Source: Streptococcus sp. WM07 | GTDB taxonomy: Bacteria; Bacillota; Bacilli; Lactobacillales; Streptococcaceae | NCBI RefSeq assembly: GCF_004570525.1 | Contig: NZ_SPPZ01000005.1 | Span: forward strand, 1 to 40,632 | Reading direction: 5' to 3' | DNA length: 40,632 nt | In this document: in pieces, positions 24,971 through 32,214 of the stretch | Numbering within the stretch: the first letter of the stretch is position 1 | Layout: each line of letters starts with the position of its first letter | Notes under the pieces: model-generated | Database searches by the model: none | The model's input: only the letters and a program-made list of their open reading frames with translations | What the model was told of the DNA's origin: nothing | Program-made: the position numbers and the translations under genes

Positions 24971-27388
24971 CTATTTTTTAGGTCTATAACTAAAGTATCC
25001 AGCAAGAATGGAGAGAACCAGAGTCATGCTGAGGAAGGCCACCTGACTACCAATTTGGCCTGTCATTGAGATGGTCTCTCGTAAAGCAGATACTGAGTAA
25101 GACATAGGTAACCAAGGGTGAAGGGCTTCAAAGAAGGAATTAGACAATTGAATTGGATAAGTTCCTGCACTAGCTCCTAATTGAAGTAATAGAAGAATCA
25201 GAGCCAAGAAAGCTCCCACCTTATTGTCTAAGGTCACCAAGGTCGTTACCAAAGCCATAAATGCTGCACTAGTCAGTAAGATAACGCCAAGTGTTGCCAT
25301 CTCATGATTAGCAGTAAGACCAATCAAGTGAATACCACCATAAACCAGAAAACCTGCTACCAAAGCAATCACTCCATTCACCTCTAAACGAGCCTTTAAC
25401 CAAGACCAACGAGTGGATGGTTGTCTACCTGAAGGAAGGGTTTGGAAAATGGTATTGGTTGCAATCGCGGCAACGAAAAGTGCCACAGAAATCATATACG
25501 GAGCCATTCCAACTCCATTGACCTTAACTTGATCCTGCTCTGTTTTCTCCAAAGCAATCGGTTCAGACAAGGTATTGGCATTACTTTCTTCTACATTGGC
25601 TTGTTGCAATTGTTGATTAGCCTTATCCAAACCAGTTTGAAGACTCGCCAATCCATCTACTAACGATGTCATCCCTGTACCAAGCTGATCTCCCCCTTGA
25701 GCCAGTGTCTGTGAACCCTCTTGTAATTGACTGGCTCCTGAAGCCAACTGCCCAGCTCCATCTAAGAGAGCACCTGAATTAGCATCTAATTGATTGGCAC
25801 CGTCTTGCAATTGGGCAACACCTGCTTGCAATTGACCAGAATTCTCATTCAAAGTCCGAGCACCTTGTGCCAATTCTGCAACACCCGATGTATAAGCAGA
25901 GATACCACTAACCAGGCCATCAGCACCCGTTTGAAGCTGACCTTGTAATTGACCTAAACCAGCTGCTACATCAGAAGATCCCTGTGCCAAAGTCTGCGTT
26001 GCAGCTTGTAACTGACCAAATTGACCAATTCCAACCTGAAGGGTTTGTAAATCTGCCAAGGCCTGATCTACCAATGGCGCTAGTTCTTGCCCCAAACCTG
26101 CACCATTTTGATCAAGTGCAAGATAGAGAGCTTGCACACCTCCCAATAAGACCTGTAAATGGCTCGTATCAGTAGCGGTAGTTGATGGAGTAGCTGGCAA
26201 AGCTGCTAAAATTTCAGCCTGCTCTGCCGCATCCAATTTTTGAAAAGCTGCTGTTGCCGCTACTGCACTTGCAGCGTCCACACCAGTCGACGTACCAGCA
26301 CCCCCTGCAGCAATCAAGGCCGATAAATCCGTTTCTAGCTGACTCAACCCTGCTTTAATACCGGCCGTTGGATCCTGCCCTTGCCCCAATTTACTTTGAA
26401 GATTGGTTAAAAGTGAAACAGCTTGGTTGATTGTTTCAGTTTGTTCTGAAGAAATGGTCATTCCTGCTAACTGATTTGCCAATTGTCCCATTCCAATGGC
26501 TACCTGGTTTGAACCATCCACCAGAGCATTCAAATCACCACCACGCGCCGCATCTTGAAGTGCTTGAACACCCGCTTGTAATTCCGCAGAAGCTGCATCC
26601 AATTGATCTGCTCCAGCTGAAACCTGTGCAACACCTCCTGTATACTGATTCACACCAGTTGCTAACAGACCGACCCCGCCAGCTAGCTGATGAACCCCAG
26701 CTGTATATTGTCCAAGACCAGTTGCTAATTGATTAGCTCCATTTGAGAAAACAAGAGTTGAACTCGCCAAGCGTTGTAAGCCAGCATTGAGTTGATCTGT
26801 TCCAGACTGAAGTTTTTTTCCTCCATCTACCAACTGACCACTTCCAGCACTAGCAGTTCCCATGCCTGTCTGGAGTTTTTTCATACTACTAAAGAGGGTA
26901 GAGGTGTAGTTGTTAATGATATTCTTTTGAACGGATTGTTTCAACACGTTCATAGCAGAATCACTCATTTTTCCTGCAACAAAACCATGTCCACTAGAGG
27001 TTTTATAGTGAATCTTCATTTGTTGAGGATCTGTTGTCATGATGGAAGCAGCTTTTTCAGAAAGATCTTCTGGTAACTCCACAACCATGTAATAATCCCC
27101 ATTTTCTAAACCCTTATCAGCTACGTTTTGAGCAACTACATGAAAATCTAGAGCTTTTCCTTTCTCCATATTCTCAACCATTTGGTCCCCAATAGCTAAA
27201 GTTTTACCATTTAGAACTGTTGAGCGATCTTTATTGACAACAGCCACCGGCAAATCAGACAATTTTCCATAAGGATCCCACATGGAACTGAGAAAAATAA
27301 CATTATATAGGAAAGGAATCAGGGAAACTCCTAGCATCACAATAATAAATTTAGGTCGTTTAAAAATGGCTTTCCATTCTTTAAACAT
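24971..27388 (-). CDS. YhgE/Pip domain membrane protein
   Basis: The 805-residue product starts MFKEWKAIFKRPKFIIVMLG with a membrane segment (about 13-33). An extracytoplasmic YhgE/Pip domain follows (LPVAVVNKDRSTVLNG, then ENGDYYMVVELPEDLSEKA). A long coiled-coil-like region (about 170-600) is made of short repeats around 'GANQLxxGxxQLxxG', and there are five or six C-terminal membrane segments (from about 635) of ABC-2/EsaA type. Homologues include phage infection protein Pip and the type VII secretion protein EsaA; a role in surface assembly or export is likely but unproven. GGAGG precedes ATG 27388 by seven bases. It diverges from a TetR gene that probably regulates it. Confidence 0.9.
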   Translation of the reverse strand: MFKEWKAIFKRPKFIIVMLGVSLIPFLYNVIFLSSMWDPYGKLSDLPVAVVNKDRSTVLNGKTLAIGDQMVENMEKGKALDFHVVAQNVADKGLENGDYYMVVELPEDLSEKAASIMTTDPQQMKIHYKTSSGHGFVAGKMSDSAMNVLKQSVQKNIINNYTSTLFSSMKKLQTGMGTASAGSGQLVDGGKKLQSGTDQLNAGLQRLASSTLVFSNGANQLATGLGQYTAGVHQLAGGVGLLATGVNQYTGGVAQVSAGADQLDAASAELQAGVQALQDAARGGDLNALVDGSNQVAIGMGQLANQLAGMTISSEQTETINQAVSLLTNLQSKLGQGQDPTAGIKAGLSQLETDLSALIAAGGAGTSTGVDAASAVAATAAFQKLDAAEQAEILAALPATPSTTATDTSHLQVLLGGVQALYLALDQNGAGLGQELAPLVDQALADLQTLQVGIGQFGQLQAATQTLAQGSSDVAAGLGQLQGQLQTGADGLVSGISAYTSGVAELAQGARTLNENSGQLQAGVAQLQDGANQLDANSGALLDGAGQLASGASQLQEGSQTLAQGGDQLGTGMTSLVDGLASLQTGLDKANQQLQQANVEESNANTLSEPIALEKTEQDQVKVNGVGMAPYMISVALFVAAIATNTIFQTLPSGRQPSTRWSWLKARLEVNGVIALVAGFLVYGGIHLIGLTANHEMATLGVILLTSAAFMALVTTLVTLDNKVGAFLALILLLLQLGASAGTYPIQLSNSFFEALHPWLPMSYSVSALRETISMTGQIGSQVAFLSMTLVLSILAGYFSYRPKK

Positions 27389-27400
27389 AACTTAGCCTCC

Positions 27401-27464
27401 ATTTTTTGCACACAGTGTCTATTTTTGATATACTATATTATACCACTTCAAATTTTAAATGCAA
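27401..27464. promoter_or_regulatory. Overlapping divergent promoters of pip and tetR with a candidate operator
   Basis: Rightward: TTGCAC (27406-27411), 17 bp, and TATACT (27429-27434) with an upstream TG. Leftward: TTGCAT (27464-27459), 16 bp, and TATAAT (27442-27437). The two -10 elements are only a few bases apart, so the promoters compete. The perfect palindrome ACACAGTGT (27410-27418) sits next to the rightward -35 and in the leftward 5' leader, a good place for TetR to bind and repress both. Confidence 0.7.
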
Positions 27465-27476
27465 GGAGATAAACTG

Positions 27477-28025
27477 ATGGAAAGCAATAAGAGACAAAAG
27501 ACCAAAAAATGCCTCGAAAATGCTATGGTTAAGCTTCTATCGGACCATACCTTTGACCAAATCACAACCGTTAAATTAACGCAGGAAGCTGATATCAGTC
27601 GGTCCAGTTTTTATACCCACTATAAAGACAAATTCGATATGATTGACCATTATCAAGACCGTCTTTTCCATACCCTAGATTATATTTTTGATAAACATGA
27701 AGGACATCTGGAAGCCACCATTACAGAAATATTTGAATTTCTCAAAAGAGAACCTCTCCTTGCGGCCCTTCTGTCAGAAAATGGCACACAAGAAATCCAG
27801 CAATTCATTCGGAAACGCCTCCAAGTACTGTTGGAAAATGAGTGGCAAGGCCGATATAGCCACAAGCTTTTTCAGGATAAGGAAAAGAAATATGCGGCCA
27901 TCTATCTCTCCAACGCCTTCCTAGGTGTTTACCAACTTTGGATTGCCCAAGGAAAGAAGGAAACTTCCCACAGCATGGCTCGTTTTTTAATGAAAATGTT
28001 GAAGTTCAGTGGAATTGAAGACTAA
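27477..28025 (+). CDS. TetR/AcrR family regulator
   Basis: This 182-residue product starts at ATG 27477, which has AAGGAG eight bases upstream. An ATG six codons earlier contains that ribosome site and is rejected. Residues about 8-55 form the TetR HTH: CLENAMVKLLSDHTFDQITTVKL, then ADISRSSFYTHYKDKFDMI. The C-terminal two thirds is a helical ligand/dimer domain with no recognisable ligand, ending MARFLMKMLKF. Divergent placement with pip and overlapping promoters suggest it represses pip and itself. It resembles the TetR subgroup with 'TetR_C_7/33'-like tails, but I cannot separate these by eye. Confidence 0.9.
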   Translation: MESNKRQKTKKCLENAMVKLLSDHTFDQITTVKLTQEADISRSSFYTHYKDKFDMIDHYQDRLFHTLDYIFDKHEGHLEATITEIFEFLKREPLLAALLSENGTQEIQQFIRKRLQVLLENEWQGRYSHKLFQDKEKKYAAIYLSNAFLGVYQLWIAQGKKETSHSMARFLMKMLKFSGIED

Positions 28026-28065
28026 TACTTCAACATGACTAGGAATTTGAGTATACAATCTCTAT

Positions 28066-28099
28066 AAAAGGACTAGTAGCAATCCCTACTAGTCCTTTT
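28066..28099. terminator. Bidirectional terminator between tetR and the peptide operon
   Basis: AAAAGGACTAGTAG pairs with CTACTAGTCCTTTT (14 bp, loop CAATCC). It has A and T tracts on both sides and serves the convergent tetR (+) and the GG-peptide genes (-). Confidence 0.9.
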
Positions 28100-28117
28100 A
28101 TCAAGCGATTATTCTAC

Positions 28118-28273
28118 TTAGGAATGTCCGTGCTTACGGGAATATTCATCTGCTGCTCCCGCAATAGCCCCAAATACAAAGGGAATCGAAATCAAGGCTG
28201 CTCCTACCACTAGCGGATTAACGACTCCTCCTGTCAAAGACTGCAGTTCCGTTTGTTTCAGTTCTTTCTGCAT
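28118..28273 (-). CDS. Double-glycine-leader bacteriocin-like peptide (51 aa)
   Basis: The start is ATG 28273 with AGGAGG five bases upstream; stop TAA 28120-28118. The leader LKQTELQSLTGG (residues 5-16) fits the consensus LSxxELxxIxGG at every key position, so cleavage after G16 by a peptidase-containing ABC exporter is expected. The 35-residue core begins VVNPLVVGAALISIPF, contains GAIAG (GxxxG) and ends in a charged tail DEYSRKHGHS. That combination (hydrophobic GxxxG helix, charged end) is typical of one half of a class IIb two-peptide bacteriocin. It is nine bases after the 96-residue precursor gene, and the ribosome site begins in that gap. No exporter is in the window. Confidence 0.8.
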   Translation of the reverse strand: MQKELKQTELQSLTGGVVNPLVVGAALISIPFVFGAIAGAADEYSRKHGHS

Positions 28274-28282
28274 ATTAACCTC

Positions 28283-28573
28283 CTAAGGAATCAAGGCATT
28301 AACAAGGCTACGACCAAAGTCGCGACCGGTTTTGTAAATCATAGCCCACGTTTTACCAATCGCACTCCCTGCTTCACTGATATACCCCGCTCCTCCAGTA
28401 ATGACTTGCAGATCTACGCTATCAAGAACTTGGCCTTCAGGACAGGTCGGAACTGGTCCCAGTGGACCACTTGGATACGGATAAGGAAAACCTGGTACCA
28501 GCACCTTACCAGGACACCAGGTATGGCTACCTCCCTCTATATTCGCTGTTTCTACCTGTTGAATTCTTTCCAT
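28283..28573 (-). CDS. Bacteriocin-like precursor with two double-glycine motifs (96 aa)
   Basis: ATG 28573 follows GAGG by seven bases. Residues 1-15, MERIQQVETANIEGG, look like a GG leader (Ile at -4, Glu at -8). Residues 16-49 are Pro/Gly-rich with two Cys (C20, C44). Residues 50-61, LDSVDLQVITGG, are a second, better GG leader motif, followed by a 35-residue core AGYISEAGSAIG... with two GxxxG motifs (G69-G73 and G83-G87), ending VNALIP. No ATG, GTG or TTG lies in frame just before the second leader, so it appears to be one precursor with two cleavage sites, or a fusion. It is the likely partner of the 51-residue peptide downstream. Confidence 0.75.
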   Translation of the reverse strand: MERIQQVETANIEGGSHTWCPGKVLVPGFPYPYPSGPLGPVPTCPEGQVLDSVDLQVITGGAGYISEAGSAIGKTWAMIYKTGRDFGRSLVNALIP

Positions 28574-28638
28574 TCTCTATCCTCACTTTCTTTCTTTTTT
28601 GGGGCCCTCATCTTTTAATTCGAAAGCAAAGAAAAAAA

Positions 28639-28935
28639 TTAACGATTTCGATACATGCGATGACTGAGTTCAAGAAGATCAGCAATCAATTCATCATGAT
28701 CTTGAATCAAATTGTAGAGACGATCTTGACTCAGGACGCCACACTTATAGTCCTCGGAAAGTTCCTCAGATAAACTCCACCAATCCTCACTTCCATAATA
28801 TTCCCGTAGCTGTGCATATTCTTGATAAGCCTCTTGAAACTGTTCTAACTCTCTACTAAATGCTTCTAAATGTGGAAGAAAGGCTGCATAGGCTTCCTCC
28901 ATCTTCTGAAGCTTTTTAAGCTTTGATACTTCCAT
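28639..28935 (-). CDS. DUF4298 protein
   Basis: This 98-residue cytosolic protein is mostly helical. The N-terminal coiled-coil-like half is KLKKLQKMEEAYAAFLPHL, then FQEAYQEYAQL. The family signature follows: YYGSEDWW, an acidic stretch, and YKCGVLSQDRLYNLIQDHDEL. This pattern is DUF4298, whose members I know from streptococcal bacteriocin-type regions, though their function is not established. ATG 28935 follows AGAGGG by five bases. It is the first gene of the three-gene leftward cluster, and the peptide genes start 65 bp after its stop. A role in immunity or regulation is possible. Confidence 0.85.
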   Translation of the reverse strand: MEVSKLKKLQKMEEAYAAFLPHLEAFSRELEQFQEAYQEYAQLREYYGSEDWWSLSEELSEDYKCGVLSQDRLYNLIQDHDELIADLLELSHRMYRNR

Positions 28936-29060
28936 ATATACCCTCTTTCGTTTACGGCCCTCTCATAGAATCAGGGACAACTGATACCTCTAAAGGAGTT
29001 GATACCCGATTTGAGACAGGTAACCCTTTATAGACAAAGTCACTTGAAACAATTTAAAAA

Positions 29061-29088
29061 GAAAAAGCCCATAAATTCGGGCTTTTTC
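29061..29088 (-). terminator. Terminator of rpsD
   Basis: GAAAAAGCCC pairs with GGGCTTTTTC (10 bp, 8-base loop), and T-rich sequence follows on the minus strand. It is 16 bp after the rpsD stop. The 125 bp between here and the DUF4298 start must contain that gene's promoter, but no consensus site is seen. Confidence 0.93.
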
Positions 29089-29104
29089 AAAATAAAATTT
29101 AAAA

Positions 29105-29716
29105 TTAAAGCATTTTGTTGTAGAATTCAACGACAAGTGCTTCATTGATTTCTGGGTTGATCTCATCGCGTTCTGGTAGACGAGTCAATGAACCTTCCAA
29201 TTTTTCTGCATCAAAAGATACGAATGCTGGACGTCCAAGAGTTGATTCAACAGCTTCCAAGATTGCTGGAACTTTAGCTGATTTTTCACGAACTGAGATT
29301 ACTTGACCAACTTCAACGCGGTAGCTTGGGATGTCAACACGTTTACCATCAACAAGGATATGACCGTGGTTAACAAATTGGCGAGCTTGACGACGAGTTG
29401 AAGCCAAACCTAGGCGGTAAACAACGTTGTCCAAACGACGCTCAAGAAGAAGCATGAAGTTGAAACCAAGGATTCCACCTTTGATTTTTGTAGCTTGTAC
29501 GAACAAGTTACGGAATTGTTTTTCACCAACTCCGTACATGAAACGAAGTTTTTGTTTTTCAGCCAATTGCAAACCGTATTCTGAAAGCTTGCTACGGTTG
29601 TTTGGTCCGTGTTGTCCTGGTACATAGTTACGACGTGCTAGTTCTTTACCAGTTCCTGATAGAGACAAACCAAGACGACGAGATTTTTTCCATGATGGTC
29701 CTGTATAACGTGACAT
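29105..29716 (-). CDS. rpsD: 30S ribosomal protein S4
   Basis: This 203-residue primary 16S rRNA-binding protein begins [20 protein letters not shown], typical of Firmicute S4 of the zinc-free type. The S4 RNA-binding domain is at about 93-155 ([46 protein letters not shown]). ATG 29716 has AGGAGG nine bases upstream; the frame extends 29 codons further but into the structured leader, so that is rejected. It is monocistronic with a strong promoter, a 155-nt leader and its own terminator. S4 commonly represses its own mRNA. Confidence 0.98.
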   Translation of the reverse strand: MSRYTGPSWKKSRRLGLSLSGTGKELARRNYVPGQHGPNNRSKLSEYGLQLAEKQKLRFMYGVGEKQFRNLFVQATKIKGGILGFNFMLLLERRLDNVVYRLGLASTRRQARQFVNHGHILVDGKRVDIPSYRVEVGQVISVREKSAKVPAILEAVESTLGRPAFVSFDAEKLEGSLTRLPERDEINPEINEALVVEFYNKML

Positions 29717-29870
29717 ATAAATGTCCTCCTCTAAAATATTGCTTGAGGAAATAGTCACTTGAAAAATCCTGATTCGTGCAGGAAACCTTCGCCCCAACAG
29801 CAAGGGTTACTTACTGGGACTTCCTGTTGACGAGCTCCATATTTTTCTGCTGCTATTTCGCACGTTCTCT
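29717..29870 (-). promoter_or_regulatory. Structured 5' leader of rpsD (candidate S4 autoregulatory RNA)
   Basis: The leader is about 150 nt. Its main feature is a two-tier stem at 29779-29826: CAGGAA pairs with TTCCTG, and inside it GTCC-CAGTAAG pairs with CTTGCTG-GGGGC around the loop TAACC. Such length and structure before a ribosomal protein gene suggests autoregulation by S4, as in Bacillus rpsD, although I cannot match the Bacillus consensus by eye. Confidence 0.6.
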
Positions 29871-29899
29871 ATTTTAACATACCCAAGTAGCTCTGTAAA
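29871..29899 (-). promoter_or_regulatory. rpsD promoter
   Basis: TTTACA (29899-29894), 17 bp, and TAAAAT (29876-29871) with an upstream TG form a strong vegetative promoter. Confidence 0.85.
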
Positions 29900-29949
29900 G
29901 GATTTTATCGTTTTTTTAAAGAAAAAACCTAAGTCATTTTCTGGTTCGC

Positions 29950-29986
29950 AAAAACCATCGAATTGCATACACAAGACGATGGTTTG
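29950..29986 (-). terminator. Terminator downstream of veg
   Basis: On the minus strand AAACCATCG...CGATGGTTTTT forms a 9-bp stem with a 16-base loop that has inner complementarity (TTG...CAA), then T5. It is 125 bp beyond the veg stop. A second perfect hairpin, GAACCCG-CATCAT-CGGGTTC (30074-30093), lies nearer the stop without a T-tract and may protect the 3' end. The 200 bp between rpsD's promoter and veg hold nothing else I can identify. Confidence 0.75.
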
Positions 29987-30111
29987 GCTTTTCTATAAAC
30001 AATTCTATTTGATGATTCTAGACCGATCCGTCCGATTTTCCAGATTTCATCTACTGCAAGAAATACCACTAACGAACCCGCATCATCGGGTTCAATTCTG
30101 GACAAGCGCGC

Positions 30112-30387
30112 TTACTCATCCAGATATTTAATAAGTGTTTTTTCAGTGAGGATATCAGAATAGGTGTAGGATTCGACATAGGTGTTGGTAATTTCACCAG
30201 GTAAGCTTCCAACATTATTGTATTCAACAATAAAAAGAGATGGGTAGACTTCGATGAGACGGCCGGTTTTGGTTTTTTGGCGTTTACGGCCGTGTTCAAG
30301 GGTCATTTCAACCATCTTCCCTTCATGGTTTTTAATGTCTTCTTTAATTTTTTTCATTTTGGCAACATCTGTAAATGCATCACTCAT
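30112..30387 (-). CDS. veg: Veg family protein (DUF1021)
   Basis: This 91-residue small basic beta-rich protein has MEMTLEHGRKRQKTKTGRLIE (from about 27) and YPSLFIVEY, with a C-terminal YVESYTYSDILT. These are characteristic of Veg. In Bacillus, Veg stimulates biofilm matrix gene expression; in streptococci the role is untested. ATG 30387 lies two bases after the dnaB stop and the ribosome site GGGAGGAAT lies in the dnaB end, so the two genes are tightly coupled. This dnaB-veg linkage is common in streptococci. Confidence 0.9.
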   Translation of the reverse strand: MSDAFTDVAKMKKIKEDIKNHEGKMVEMTLEHGRKRQKTKTGRLIEVYPSLFIVEYNNVGSLPGEITNTYVESYTYSDILTEKTLIKYLDE

Positions 30388-30389
30388 AG

Positions 30390-31739
30390 TTATTCCTCCC
30401 TTTTGGATATGCTTGAAAATTTGAAATATTCTTTTTGAAATAGGAGTTCAACGGTTCCACGCGCCCCACTCCGGTTTTTCTCGATAATGACTTCAATCTT
30501 GTTATTAGGTTCTACCTCTTCCTCACCTTCACTGCGGTAATAGTCATCACGATAGAGGAAGGCTACGATATCCGCATCCTGCTCAATAGAACCAGATTCC
30601 CGAATATCTGAAAGTACAGGGCGCTTGTCTTGACGTTGTTCAAGTCCCCGTGAGAGCTGACTGAGAGCCAAAACAGGTACTTTTAACTCTTTGGCCAGAA
30701 TTTTTAGTTGACGTGAAATTTCTGATACTTCTTGTTGTCTATTTTCTCGACCGGTTCCTGTAATCAACTGCAAGTAGTCGATTAAGATAAGTCCTAAGTT
30801 ATTTGTTTCCTTAGCCAGTTTTCGAGCCCGTGAACGTATTTCAGTAATTCTGATACCTGCAGTATCATCAATATAGATGGGAGCGGAAGCTAAATTTGCC
30901 TGGGCAATGGTAACTTTACGCCATTCCTCATCCGTCAAATTCCCTGTCTTAATAGAATGGTTATGGATTAGACCTTCTGCTGAAAGCATTCGATCAACCA
31001 TACTCTCAGCCCCCATCTCTAGAGAAAAGATGGCAACCGTCAATCCCGTTTTAGTGCTAATATTTTGAGCAATATTCAGTGCAAAAGCAGTTTTTCCGAC
31101 CCCAGGTCGAGCACCAAGAATAATCAATTGATCTTCATGGAGTCCTGTGGTCATCTTATCTAACTCTATAAATCCTGTTGGAACCCCCGTAACATCAGAT
31201 GTTTGCTGGGACCGAATTTCCAGATTCTCGAAATTAATGTTCAAGATATCCTTGATAGCTCTAAAGCCGTTTCTTTTATGATTTTCATTTAAATCAATCA
31301 GGGTCTTTTCTGCATCTGCAATCAGTTCATCAGTCCCCTTGGCTCCTTCGTAAGCCTGATTGATTGTTTCGGTTAAGCGTGATATAAAACGGCGACGCAT
31401 GGCCATATCGGCCACAATTTGAGCATAATACTCAGCATTCGAGCTAGTTGGAACCGCATTAACAACTTCAACTAAATAAGAAAAACCACCAATATTTTCC
31501 AGATCTCCTTGGGCTTCCAGAATGGCTCTCATGGTAGTCGCATCAATGACATCTCCCCGATCATTCAAGTCAATCATAGCCTGAAAAATAAGGCGGTTCG
31601 CATATTTAAAAAAGTCAGCTGGTTCAATGTACTCACGTACAAAAACCAGCTTACTCTCATCCAAAAAAATAGCCCCTAGAACAGATTGTTCTGCTAAAAT
31701 GTCTTGCGGTTGTGTCCGCAATTCTTCCAGATTGGCCAT
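30390..31739 (-). CDS. dnaB: Replicative DNA helicase
   Basis: This 449-residue hexameric helicase has an N-terminal DnaG-interacting domain (residues 1-150: PQDILAEQSVLGAIF, FFKYANRLIFQAM) and a RecA-like motor with Walker A GARPGVGKT (209-217), LEMGAESMVDRM, Walker B LGLILIDYLQL, LSQLSRGLEQR and the arginine-finger region KNRSGARGTVELLF. Bacillus calls this gene dnaC. ATG 31739 follows AAGGAGG. It is 22 bp after rplI and belongs to the gdpP-rplI-dnaB-veg operon. Confidence 0.97.
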   Translation of the reverse strand: MANLEELRTQPQDILAEQSVLGAIFLDESKLVFVREYIEPADFFKYANRLIFQAMIDLNDRGDVIDATTMRAILEAQGDLENIGGFSYLVEVVNAVPTSSNAEYYAQIVADMAMRRRFISRLTETINQAYEGAKGTDELIADAEKTLIDLNENHKRNGFRAIKDILNINFENLEIRSQQTSDVTGVPTGFIELDKMTTGLHEDQLIILGARPGVGKTAFALNIAQNISTKTGLTVAIFSLEMGAESMVDRMLSAEGLIHNHSIKTGNLTDEEWRKVTIAQANLASAPIYIDDTAGIRITEIRSRARKLAKETNNLGLILIDYLQLITGTGRENRQQEVSEISRQLKILAKELKVPVLALSQLSRGLEQRQDKRPVLSDIRESGSIEQDADIVAFLYRDDYYRSEGEEEVEPNNKIEVIIEKNRSGARGTVELLFQKEYFKFSSISKREE

Positions 31740-31761
31740 TTCTCCTCCTTAAATCCTAGCA

Positions 31762-32214
31762 CTAAGCTTCTTGGATATAAATTTTAATTTCCCCTGCTAC
31801 ATCTTGATAGAGTTTGACAGGAACTTCAACAGAACCGATCGAACGAAGTTGGTGGTCTAAATGGATATTCCGCTTGTCAACCTTAATTCCATACTGTTTC
31901 TGCAATTCTTCTGCAATTTTCTTGCTAGTGATAGAACCGAAGGTCCGGCCATCTGGACCAACTTTTTCTGTAAAACGAACAACTGTTTCTTCTTTTGCTA
32001 ATTGTGCTTTGACAGCTTCCGCCTCTGCAATCAACTCAGCATGGGCTTTCTCCTGAGATTTTTGTTTCCCACGGAGTTCACCAATCGCTTGAGCAGTTGC
32101 CTCTTTAGCTAGGTTTTTCTTAATAAGGAAATTCTGTGCGTAACCAGTTGGTACCTCTTTGATTTCTCCTTTTTTACCTTTTCCTTTTACATCTTCTAAG
32201 AAAATAACTTTCAT
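31762..32214 (-). CDS. rplI: 50S ribosomal protein L9
   Basis: The 150-residue product has the N-terminal 23S rRNA-binding domain ([35 protein letters not shown]), the long connecting helix (residues about 45-75) and the C-terminal domain ([34 protein letters not shown]). Start and gdpP stop overlap by four bases (ATGA), so it is coupled to gdpP. The gdpP-rplI-dnaB order is conserved in Firmicutes. Confidence 0.97.
   Translation of the reverse strand: MKVIFLEDVKGKGKKGEIKEVPTGYAQNFLIKKNLAKEATAQAIGELRGKQKSQEKAHAELIAEAEAVKAQLAKEETVVRFTEKVGPDGRTFGSITSKKIAEELQKQYGIKVDKRNIHLDHQLRSIGSVEVPVKLYQDVAGEIKIYIQEA

Noticed and set aside
28253-28618. 121-codon plus-strand frame overlapping both peptide genes
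   Set aside because: It has no good ribosome site, its sequence is low in family-like pattern, and the opposite strand has two GG-leader genes with proper starts and a terminator.
29717-29803. 29-residue N-terminal extension of rpsD
   Set aside because: It runs into the structured leader. The MSRYTGPSW start has AGGAGG and matches S4.
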